In this document: positions 1-9,785 of the stretch, one piece after another
How the letters are laid out: every line of letters begins with the position of its first letter
Position numbering within the stretch: position 1 is the stretch's first letter
DNA from: Prinia subflava
Lineage: Eukaryota > Chordata > Aves > Passeriformes > Cisticolidae
Assembly (NCBI RefSeq): GCF_021018805.1
Contig: NC_086248.1
Span: 50,535,485-50,599,484 of the forward strand
Direction of reading: 5' to 3'
Length of the DNA stretch: 64,000 bases
Notes under the pieces: model-generated
What the model was told of the DNA's origin: nothing
Database searches by the model: none
Seen by the model: only the letters and a program-made list of their open reading frames with translations
Program-made: the position numbers and the translations under genes

Positions 1-2007
1 AGGTTTTATGATTCTATACAGATACCTCATTAAAATATGAAATGTTAATGGACTTAGCATCTTCTGTGGGCACCACCTTCTAATTGGTGATTCCCTGTGG
101 AGAGCTGCTTTTTGGAGGGAGGACCCAAATCTGAGATGCAAATGTTTTTCATAAGATCTTAGATGTATAGCTATGCAATTGTCTTTTTATTAATAGTAGA
201 TGAGGACTCAAAAGGTTTACAGTTGAAGGTATCTTAGGAAGAGCTGTTGACCAGAAGAATTTTCCACAGAAATGCAGATTATATGAATAACATATACATA
301 TAACATAAAACTGTTTTGCTGAAGTACCACAGGCTTAAAAAGGTTTTGCACTTGAAAGAAAAAAACAAACAACCAAACAAAAACATCCTCCATTTCAAAG
401 CTGAAGATATTTAAATCAAGAAATTAAAACAAAGTACTATTTGGGGCTGATTACATTTGCAGCACTGAAATCCTGTAACCTCTGAGGGAAGGTTTATTTT
501 AGTCCCTGCTGTAATTCAGCTTTGAGTGTGAAGCAGCCAAGACTTCATCCAGCTCTATCCTCTCCCTGCCAACACTGTAATTTGGATACTGACCTGCATC
601 GTAAATTACTCCTTTGTACCTGAAGAAGTCCAGTACTTTAAACTAACTAGATAGATGTCATTTGCTATTCCTTTGAGTCTTCATTTTTATTTCAGCTGTC
701 AACAAAAAGATCTTTATACAATATATGTTAGGAGGAAAGCGCTGATATCAATTCCCTGGTGTCTTCCTTGCCTTTTTCACTGTGGTTGACGTTCATTCTG
801 TAGACTTTTCTAGTTTTCAGAAACTGTTGACTATTTTACTTTTGTGCACATGGTAATTGTGCATAGATACTTCTTTAAAAAGTAATTTTCATGTCAAAGA
901 TACCCTGAAAAGTTTTTCTGTCTATCTGAACTTCAACTTCCATATGTCCTACAGAAAGTATAAATTAGCAGAATATCCATATCACAAATAGAGAAGCACC
1001 TGACTCTTCCAGAAAACCATTCTTCTCTGTATTTTTGTAAGGTAAACTTGTACTCTGTGGAAACTTACGTTGTGAGCTAAATTCTGAAGGGCTAAATTCA
1101 AGTTGTTGGTATCCCCTAGACTCATGCTGGTGTTGTATATTTTGCACTTAGCAATAAAGTATGCTTCCCCAGCTTAGGCAATGTTTGCAAAGCACTTCTG
1201 CTTGGTTTTGTTGCCACACAAATGTGAGGATCCATTTAAAAGAATTGGAAGTTACGTAAATTCCTTAAACTCTTCTTCCTGCAGCATAAACTTGCCACAG
1301 AATTCTTGGTATGAAGTATCTCATGTAAAATATGGGGAATTTAGTAACAAGCTTAAAGACAGGAAAATCATCCTGCATTGAGTGCAGAGAAAAATTAAGT
1401 GTTGAGGAAAAAGAGATGAGTATTTGCAAGACTTAAATGGAAGTTGTTTTCTTGGAAGGGGTGGTCAAATTATTCAACATTTTTAAAGAAATAACAGATG
1501 AAATTATTTAAATAAACACGTAAAAAACATAAGTTTGTCTTGTGAAATTGTCTCGCCATCTCCTATTTGCACTGCATTTGAGCAGTGCCCAAATTATTTA
1601 CCTATCCCCACACCCTGTAGCCATTTATAACATATATCCTTTTGAGTAATTTTCTTTTCTGTCTTAAAGCTGGAAAGGTATATTCCCGCAGTTTGAATTT
1701 AAGGAACCTAGGATTAACATGACCCAGGGGCAGTAAATAATTTTGCCACCTGCACTAGAATGAAATTTCTGATGTCTTGTTTTTCATTTCTGCTACAAGT
1801 GTCTAATAAGTTGTTTTTTTCAGACTATAATGCATATGATAATGTAGCCTTGTTTTATTTATGGGGTAAATTGTCGTGATGTCAAGAAAGACATTTTTTG
1901 TGTTAATATTCAAATTCCAGGCTGCACATCACATTTCTATGGACTTGAGGCCCTTTTATAGATATATTTTTTCCCAAATTTGTAAAGACCAATAAAGTCT
2001 GTGAGTT
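1..2007. other. AT-rich noncoding sequence
   Basis: I see no gene, RNA gene or recognisable transposable element. ORFs are short (60-66 codons) and lack codon or splice support. A minor A/C-rich run with AAAC units lies near 356-386. Confidence 0.6.
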
Positions 2008-2133
2008 GGTTTGGGGTTTTTTTGGTGTTTGTTTGTTTGGGTTTTTTTTGTTTTTGTTTTTTTGTGATTTTTGGTGGGGTTTTTTGTGGCTATTTTGTTT
2101 GTTTGTGGTTTTTTGTTTTGTTTTTGTTTTGTC
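2008..2133. repeat. GT-rich low-complexity tract with TTTG units
   Basis: About 125 bases are made almost only of T and G, with repeated TTTG, GTTTGTTTG and T-runs. The overlapping ORFs on both strands (Lys/Asn/Gln-rich on one, Phe/Val-rich on the other) are artefacts of this composition. Confidence 0.85.
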
Positions 2134-2829
2134 CCTGGGAGGTACAGGTGGTATCATGGAACCAAAAACTGAAGCTATGAGATACTGAGTCAAAGAAATA
2201 TGGATAGCAATAGAATTATGCCAAAGGTTCTTATAGCAAAGATGGAATAGTTGAACTGCACACCATCATCATGGATGTCTCCAGACCAGCTAAAAACTAA
2301 TACACAAGATGGAGAAGCTTATTTTCAGCTAAGGATGTAGTTATTTTTTGTGCTTTCAGGTATTTTCTTTCTATTCTGTACCATGTTATTAGATGTGGAA
2401 GTTCTTTATATAATTGCTTGTGGGGAAAAAAAATCTGTACAAAAAATATGTACCAGAGTTTTCATGGCTGGGAAAAGAAAGAAGGCAAGATATCCACGTT
2501 CTTCTAAAATCACACTGTATATCGTGATATAACCCTGCTGTGTGCAGTGGTGCATGAGCAGTCTTCTTAAGATGGGGACTTGGCAGTGAGTACTCAGTAT
2601 TCTTAAAACTGTATCACAGCAATGATTAATATTTTGAGATAATGAATACCTAAAGAATTAACTCTGTTTCACATTATGACCTGATTAGTGGTTGGCTAGC
2701 AATGACACACGACTGCAAAGGCTGGTGAGAGGAAGATAGACAGCTTCATATTTCAGACTGGATATCTCAAAAACACAGGTGATATACAAAAGAGAGGAAA
2801 GTGAAAAGACATATATAGAAAATTAATAG
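2134..2829. other. AT-rich noncoding sequence
   Basis: I see no supported feature between the GT-rich tract and the CR1 copy. Confidence 0.55.
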
Positions 2830-3455
2830 TTCTGTGGTGCTCCATGGTTTATCAGCTAGACTACAAAGCAACTTTGTGGAATAGAACAGGTGGGGTTCTA
2901 GTGTTGACCCTGAGCCAGCAATGGGCCCCCATAGCAAAGAAGACCAACAGCAATACCAACAGGTTGAGGGCAGGGATCCTTCCCCTCTGCTCAGCCATGG
3001 TGTGCTGGGTCCAGTTCTTGACTTCCCAGCACAAGAGAGCTAGATGTACTTGAGTAAACATAGCAACACACCATGAGAATGAAGAGCTGGGATTGTCTGA
3101 TGTATAAGGAGTAGCTGACAGCAGGTGTCTGGAAAAGACAAGGTTCAGGGTGATCAGATCAGTGTGTAAATACCTGACAGGGATAGTAAAGAAGATGAAG
3201 CCAGATTCTTCTCATCAGTACCCAGCCAAAGGACAAGAGGCAATAGATACAAATGGAAATACAAAAAAATTCATTTTTTTTTTAACAGCGATAACAGAGA
3301 TCTGACAAGTTGCCAAGCTAGGTTAAGGAATTTCCATCATTGAAGGTATTCAAATCCTGACTGAATATTGTACAGTGGCATTCTAGATGGCATTTCTCTG
3401 AGCAAGGACCTCTGATCTCCAGAGGTCTTGTTCAACTTTAAAACTTCTGTGATTC
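2830..3455 (+). mobile_element. CR1 LINE fragment with decayed ORF2 C-terminal coding remnant
   Basis: This is the longest CR1 copy in the window. At 2844-3053 the plus-strand frame reads TLSQQWAPIAKK, then ILPLCSAMVCWVQFLTSQHK. It corresponds to the conserved C-terminal end of the CR1 reverse-transcriptase ORF (LTMSQQ..., the LPLYSALV..., VQFWAPQ.. segments). A stop follows QHKRARCT where the family continues, so the copy is dead. Downstream, the 3' region is degenerate but ordered: GGACAAGAGGCAATAG, GAAGGTATTCAAATCC, TGATCTCCAGAGGTC and the terminal CTGTGATTC. The sequence is clearly older and more diverged than the copies at 9.2 and 60.9 kb. The 5' boundary is approximate. Confidence 0.85.
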
Positions 3456-4499
3456 AGGTGACAAATATGTTGGCTCTGGTTCGGTATCTGTAAGCCTTTT
3501 GAAGACAATTTTTTCTTTTTCTTACTTTTATTAGTTTAGTGTTTCTGCAGCAATGTGAGTTCCCTTGTTGCAACAAGATGTTTGAACATTTTAACATAAA
3601 CTGTCAAGAGGTTTAGCCTCACTATTACACCAATCTTACTCTAACGGCAGTGTAAAAAACTTTATTTTCCAGCACATCTTTGACATCTAAAAGGTGAACT
3701 AGGTTTTTTCTTCTGTTCTCTACTGATGGGATCCCAGGTATATAATCCTTACACATCAATAAGGAAACATGCAGTTGATTAACCTGGAATTTGTTAGCAG
3801 GGATTATGTAAGGGAGGGGAGGAAGACAATATATAACACATCAAAATAGAAAAAGTCAAACATGTTGCCAGGAGTTCATAAGAGAGCAGCTCTCTTGACT
3901 TTTGCTTTCTGATTTGTAACAGAAATATGGTATTCATGGTTTGTTACCAAGCTTTCAAAAATAACAATTTCACCTGAGAGATCTCGGAAGACAAAAGCAA
4001 ATTGTGATAGATAAATAGATTGTTGTGAAATACCTGTGGTCTGTCAGACATACCAGCTCTCAGGATTTCTAATTGCAAGGGACATGAACCAAAGTGCTGT
4101 TGACAGGCAACCTGGACAACCTGCATAATGTAACAGACTTAAAAATTCATAGTGAAGATCCTCTCCCTCTTTAAGTGGCAAATCATTGTGGGATTTCTAT
4201 GGCTTGGGTACTGTTGGCAGCACAATAATTCCTCTCCTGTATGGATGCTGAGATGAAGGGTGGAAGAACAGTGATATTGCTGAGATATCTTGTTCATGGT
4301 TATATATTAATCAAACCATTATGGATAAGACTAATATATCAACACAGAAAAAGAAAAATGTCAGTGTTCTAAGTGCCCCACAGAAAAAAAAAGAGAAGGT
4401 AAGAGTATGAGATGACTGGAAAATGGAACAAAGTTGGTCCAATAAATCATGGACAATAATTTTTGTCATCCCATTAAATTTTAAAGTTTTCAAATGGTC
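3456..4499. other. AT-rich noncoding sequence
   Basis: I see no supported feature. ORFs here (60 codons at most) do not resemble known proteins. Confidence 0.55.
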
Positions 4500-5111
4500 A
4501 CAGAATTTTTGCTATTTTAACTTTATTATTCTTTTCTTTAGTTACTTTTCTTTAGTTACATCTCTTCCCTAATTTCAGGGTTTCAATTGGAGTAGTTTTG
4601 GCAAGTTTTGGACCACTTCACTGCCCGTTACCTCATCGCAGTCCGTTTCAATGTAATTAATCCCTTTCCAAGCATTCTTGTTTTGTTAACTCAAAAATTT
4701 TGGATCATTTGTCCTTTCCAGAGAATTTTTTAGACTTTGTTCTGTGATTTCAAGATTTCAATGAGGATTAATGTGGCAAGCTTTGGTCCCTTTCCCTGCA
4801 CTCTGTCATCCCATTCACTTTCATTGTTTTCCCTTAATTTTGGAATTTTTCCTTACTTTTTTTTTTTAATTTCATTTCTAGCCAATTTGTTCATCTGTCT
4901 CTTTATCTGCACTTCTTCCCTGATTTCAGGATTTGAATTGCAGTTTTTTAGGCAGGATCTGGACTTTTCACTTTTTCTCATTACAACTCAGTCCATTTGG
5001 TGGTAATCACTCCAATTCCAAATTTTCTCAGTTTTCTCACTCGCACTGTTTCAGATCATATCTCGTTTCCAGAGTGTCTGTTAGACTTTGTTCTGTGATT
5101 TCCAGATTTCA

Positions 5112-5153
5112 TTCCCTTTCCTGAAAGGAAGAATTTCCTTTCAGGAAAGGGAA
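5112..5153. repeat. Perfect inverted repeat, 19-bp arms, 4-base loop
   Basis: The left arm at 5112-5130 (TTCCCTTTCCTGAAAGGAA) is the exact reverse complement of the right arm at 5135-5153, with GAAT between them. It lies inside the second unit of the tandem array. The third unit has only the left-arm-like part (CCCTCTCCTGAAAGGA near 5523), and the first unit lacks the segment. Confidence 0.92.
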
Positions 5154-5789
5154 CAAAATCTTGCAATTTCAAAGAGAATTAATGTGGCAAGCTTTGGTCC
5201 CTTTCCCTGCACTTTCTGTCGTCCCATTCACTTTCATTGTTTTCACTTGGTTTCAGAATTTTTTTTTTCTTTGTTTTGAATTTCATTTTCTCCTATTCTT
5301 CTCCTGTATTTTTGTTTGCATTTCTTCCCTTTATTCATGATTTCAGTTGGAGTAGTTTGGGCAAGTTTTGGACTTTTCACTGTCTCTTTTTTCACCTCAG
5401 TCCATTTGGTAGTAATCACTCCATTTCCAAAATTTTCTGATTTCTTCACTCTCACTGTTTTTGGTCACATCCTTTTTCTAATGCATTTTTTGGACCTTGT
5501 TCCCTTTTTTAAGGATTTCATTCCCTCTCCTGAAAGGACAGTAAAGCAAATGAAATCTTGTGATTTCATTGAGGATTTACTGGGCAATCTTCTTTCTTTT
5601 TTTTTCCCCTCCTTCTCATCCCGTTCATTTTCATTGTTTTCACTTGATTTTGGGATTTTTTTTTTTTTTTTTTACATTTCGTTTCTTCCACATTTCTCCC
5701 GTCTCTTGATTTACATATCTTCCATTATTTCAGGATTTCATTTTCAGTTATTTCTGAAAGATTTGTTCCTTTTTCCTGCCCCTTATTGC

Positions 5790-5792
<3 letters not shown>

Positions 5793-5833
<41 letters not shown>
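5793..5833. repeat. Poly(T) tract, about 41 T
   Basis: An uninterrupted T run lies within the last unit of the pyrimidine-rich array and partly accounts for that unit's length. An 18-T run lies upstream at about 5656-5673. Run lengths this long are prone to assembly and slippage error. Confidence 0.9.
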
Positions 5834-5834
<1 letters not shown>

Positions 5835-5945
5835 TAATCATTCCATTTCCAAAATGTCTGAATTTTTTCACTCACACTGTTTTTGGTCATATCTTCTTTA
5901 AGGTGTTTGTTAAACTTTTATCTTTTAATTGCATTTTTTTTCTTC

Positions 5946-7921
5946 CTTCTTATACTTAATACCAAATGATAAATAATAGGGAATGTCTTGGTAAGCTTTT
6001 TTTTTATGACATCAGTACTTCAATTTTGTTTTAGCAGCAGTTTTTAATTTTAGAAATATCTTGATTTTGTTCACATTTCAGCAATGAGGACTGGCTGTTA
6101 TATAAAGAACACACCTGTTTGTCCACTTTGCCTCTTGCACAGCAGCAAATGTTTCTGTGAAAGATGAACTCATTCTGTTACTGAAATAGGAAGAAGTCAG
6201 CCCTTTACCCGCAGTTATCACTTTGCTTTTGCCCTTACCACTGTTACACTCTGCACCTCTGTCCAGCACACACACAGCAGGGTGCTGGTATTCAGGCTCC
6301 ATTAGGTTATTGACACATCCTGTTCCTCAGGAACCTCCTGGGATCCGAGTAATTGAGCTCAACAGTTGAACCTCTATAGAAACATCCCTGACCTTTTGCC
6401 TTGCAGTCAGTGGGGTGACCATATGTGAATGCCAATTAAGAAGCCACAGGCATTTTCACTGAGGCAATTGGGTCAAGCATTGCACTAAGGTTATGTAATC
6501 CTTTTCCCTATTAGCTTGTGAAAGTTGGAAGTACAGAACAATTCCTTTCATACTTTCCCTTCACCAGTGGATTTTTATTCATATTTGAAAGATGTCACCT
6601 CTTTTTTTTTGCAAAAACAGATCATCATAATCAGCTACTTTCAAATCCATCAGTATGATATTTACTCTTCTGGAAGATTTATTGTTGTAACAGAAACAAA
6701 AACGTTGTGAGAATGTCGATCTTTTTTCTTCCTTCTAAGAAAGAAATTGAGAAGACGAGTACACTGAGGGTGATGGTAAGACTGAAATGAGTACCTGCTT
6801 ACAGTTCTGCCTAGTTCAGATGCTTCTTTAAGGTGAGCCTTCTTTCTGACTTGTAGCTGTTAGATCTTCTGAATTAAGTTGGGAAATTTCAATTGTATTA
6901 AGCAGGAAAGCACAGTGGTAGACATGGAACCCAGTGAGCAAATTGTTGAAGAAATGAGGAAGGAGAGCTCCCCATCTATAAACTACAACACCTGCACAAG
7001 CCGTAGGATTGAAGCCTGTGCTGCACAGAGTAACTCCTGTACCAACCCAGTGAATTTGCAGAGAGGAGGTGCTGCTATCCACAGGGGCCAGCAGCAAAAC
7101 AGCTTTAGTGTTTGCTATTTCATTTGCTGAAGCTTAGTCAGCTTCGCCCTAGGAGTCTATGAGGACCCACTTACATGTTTCCATCCTGCATTATTTTGTG
7201 ATCTATCACCTCAAATTTTAAATAATACATGAGTAAAATAAGATTGTTTTGTTGTATTGCTGGTATGATGAAGGTTTTCCTGGTAATCTGGAAAATGGTA
7301 TGAAAAGAAATTAATTTGACAGTCTCTCTGGCCTCTGCTCTTGTGTTATGAGTGCAATGTACAGGGAGAGTTGGAAAAGGCAAAGATTTCTCTAAAAAAC
7401 CCAGGGGAAGAATGGTACGGTAAACAATAAACTAATGAAAATTGAATAGTTCAACTAATGCATCACACAGTAACACAGACAAAAAGTCTGCTGAAATATT
7501 CATGATGAAGAGAAGTCACAAAAAATATGCTGTGAGGAATTAAGGGAGCAGAAAGAGATGTGTGAGAGGAATTCAGAGAATGTGAATGGGCTGACACTGA
7601 ACATAGAGAAGGCTTCATTACAAGGAAACAAGAAAGAAAATGGAAATGAAGGGTGAGCAAAGACAGCCTTTCACAAAAAGGTGATGCAAATCATTAGCAG
7701 ATAATAGGAGTTGATCTTTATGGGAGAACTTTAGAGTGTAGCTGAGGAAACTTCAGCATGCTAGTTTTTGGAGACTGGGGATAAAGGTGAAGGAGATCAC
7801 AAAGACTTACTTTCAATATGGGAAAAGCTCATTATTGGTGAAATTACACGTCCCATAGAGATGTGATCTGTTGATTTTTTGGCTGCAGATAAGTGTTAGA
7901 GTCTGTGAAGGATTTTGGTGC
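5946..7921. other. AT-rich noncoding sequence
   Basis: I see no supported feature. ORFs of 60-89 codons on both strands (for example at 6828-7130) overlap each other and have no recognisable motif. Confidence 0.55.
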
Positions 7922-8178
7922 TCACAGAATGTTTGGGGTCAGAAAGGACCTCTGGAGATCATCTAGTCCAACCATCTGCTAAAGCAGGTTAACTCGGAGC
8001 AGGCTGCACATATTTGCCTCCTGCCAGGTCTTGAGTATCTCCAGAGAAGGAGGCTCCACAGCCTCTCTGTGCAGCCTGTTCCAGTACCGTCACCCACACA
8101 GTAAAGACGTTTTTCCTTATATTCAGATGGAACTTCCTGCATTTCAGATTGTGGTTGTTGTCCCTTGTCTGGCAATAA
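7922..8178 (-). mobile_element. CR1 LINE, 3' end fragment (minus strand)
   Basis: The plus strand reads as the reverse complement of a CR1 3' end: TCACAGAATG, GACCTCTGGAGATCATCTAG, TCCAACCATCTGCT, then TCTCCAGAGAAGGAGGCTCC, CAGCCTGTTCCAGT and CAGTAAAGACGTTTTTCCTT. It is 5'-truncated; the far boundary near 8.18 kb is approximate. Overlapping ORFs here come from the element's noncoding strand. Confidence 0.9.
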
Positions 8179-9245
8179 CTCTGACTTGTTCACAGGCTGT
8201 TGGTCTGACACAATTCTGAAGCAGGGTATTTCTGTTGCATAATCTGTCATATAGTCCTCTGAAAAGCTTCACTATGAGGGAATTTTCAGTTTGGAGTTAC
8301 TGAATAAAGAATTTACTTTGATAATGTACCATTTTGCTCATACTAAGAAGCTTCTGAAGGCATATAGTAATCTTTAGCTTTCCAGGAAAGGCTATTTCAC
8401 TAATTGAGAAATCTCATTTTAGAGGTAAGTTCATGCCAGACCATTACTACAATATTATACTCAGAGCACGTATGGGAGTGATTATATTTTAATCTTTGGT
8501 CTTAATGGGGGTCTGCTTCCTACGGCCTTTTAGTTTTAATTCCAGCTTGGAAAACATACAGGATCCCTGTAGAGTGACATTTATGCTTTTGTTTAACTTC
8601 TTGTCCTTGAGGCTGGCAGCTTGAGTAACACTGTTTCCCTAACCTGACATCTTGCTAAGGGAAAAAATCTGAGTTTTGCCCCAGGAGCAGAGAGGAAACA
8701 CAATGCCCTGTACACAGCAGTGTTCTGGCTGCTGGTACACTTACAAATGAGAGGAGCAGGAAACCCTTTATTATCTATGCTTCAGTGGTTTGCTAGATGT
8801 TTTTCCCCCTGTGGGGTCATGTAAGTTTTATCTGGTTTTGTGATTTATAAGTTTTTTGGCTAACACATATTCATAGGGTCTTTGGGCTATGCTTTGGGAA
8901 ATAGATCTGTTTTAAGGATGGACTTGGCAAATGGGGACTGAGGCAGAGTCCCCATTAAATTTAAGATTGCACCACTTTCTCCTGTTTGTGGATGTTGAGG
9001 TACAGAGTGGTTAAATTACTTGCCCAAGATACCATTTTTATTTTCAAACACACAAATCACTTTTAAAAATATGTACAAGTGATACTGACCACAGCATTGA
9101 GAATGGCAGGCCCCTAGATATGAGCTTTTCTCAGGAGAGAAAAGTCCACAGGATGTCATCAACATCAGGATGAGATGACATTCTAAAAGATGAAGGTGTG
9201 CCAGGTTTTAGGCTTGTGATTATATTTAGTTCTTTTGGTTTTCAG
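8179..9245. other. AT-rich noncoding sequence
   Basis: I see no supported feature between two CR1 fragments. Confidence 0.55.
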
Positions 9246-9402
9246 AGAAGATGTGTATACCCCATCCTGAGAGCGTTCCAGACTGGGTTGGATGGGGCCC
9301 TGAGCAACCTGGTCTAGTGGAAGGCATCCCTGCTTGTAGTGAAGGGACAGGAACTAGATGATCTTTAAAGTCCTTACCAACCCAAATCATTCTGTGTTCT
9401 TA
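9246..9402 (+). mobile_element. CR1 LINE, short 3' end fragment
   Basis: The core matches CR1 closely: GGTTGGATGGGGCCCTGAGC, AACCTGGTCTAGTGGAAGG, GGAACTAGATGATCTTTAAA and CCAACCCAAATCATTCTGTG. Only about 155 bases remain, a heavily 5'-truncated insertion of the same subfamily type as the copy at 60.95 kb. Confidence 0.92.
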
Positions 9403-9742
9403 AATGGAATAGATAGTGCTGGATGCAGAGTCTACCCATTAGCATCTACACACACGTTGTCATGATGGGGGAGGGTGAGAGGCAGAGAAGGACCTTAATT
9501 TGTGTATGAACTGCTCAGTTAATAACTAAAGCACCAAATTATCCAGTGTTTTGATCACAAATCCAAAACATACCCCTGTGTCAGCTTCTATGAAAAGGAA
9601 AATAAGAACAATAAGTAAAAAAAAGGACAACAGGAAAAGAGTGAACAAGTCAGATGTCAGTTTAGTGGGAGTCAGTTAATGGTGGGAACAAGTGACATTT
9701 TTAATTGACTGTGCTTTTTGCCAGTTTTAGTGGGTTTGGGTG

Positions 9743-9744
<2 letters not shown>
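9403..9744. other. AT-rich noncoding sequence
   Basis: I see nothing supported; the stretch ends in a GGGTTTGGGTGGG run before the poly(T) tract. Confidence 0.5.

Positions 9745-9784
<40 letters not shown>
9745..9784. repeat. Poly(T) tract, about 40 T
   Basis: This is an uninterrupted T run. It could be the poly(A) tail of a minus-strand retroposed sequence, but the following bases show no transcript I recognise, so simple slippage expansion is as likely. Confidence 0.9.

Positions 9785-9785
<1 letters not shown>

Larger units (their letters stand above)
4500..5945. repeat. Pyrimidine-rich tandem array of imperfect ~350-420-bp units
   Basis: Four landmark strings recur in the same order. 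AGACTTTGTTC-like sites lie at 4732, 5083, 5492 (GGACCTTGTTC) and 5912 (AAACTTTTATC). TTTCAGG/TTCATG followed by a GGAGTAG-like stretch occurs at 4573, 4924, 5334 and 5728. CAGTCC and TAATCA sites lie at 4639, 4989, 5398 and about 5834. ATGTGGCAAGCTTTGGTCCC occurs at 4771 and 5182, with a decayed copy near 5581. The spacings of about 351, 409 and 420 bases define three full units plus a leading partial unit. Units 2 and 3 carry about 60 extra bases absent from unit 1. The plus strand is strongly T/C-rich, so overlapping Phe/Ser-rich ORFs (up to 173 codons at 5316-5837) arise from composition. I do not recognise the family. Confidence 0.85.

Noticed and set aside
5316..5837. 173-codon plus-strand ORF, the longest in the window
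   Set aside because: It is a Phe/Ser/Leu-rich translation of the T/C-rich tandem array and ends in a poly-Phe run from the T41 tract. The same words recur in neighbouring units in other frames.
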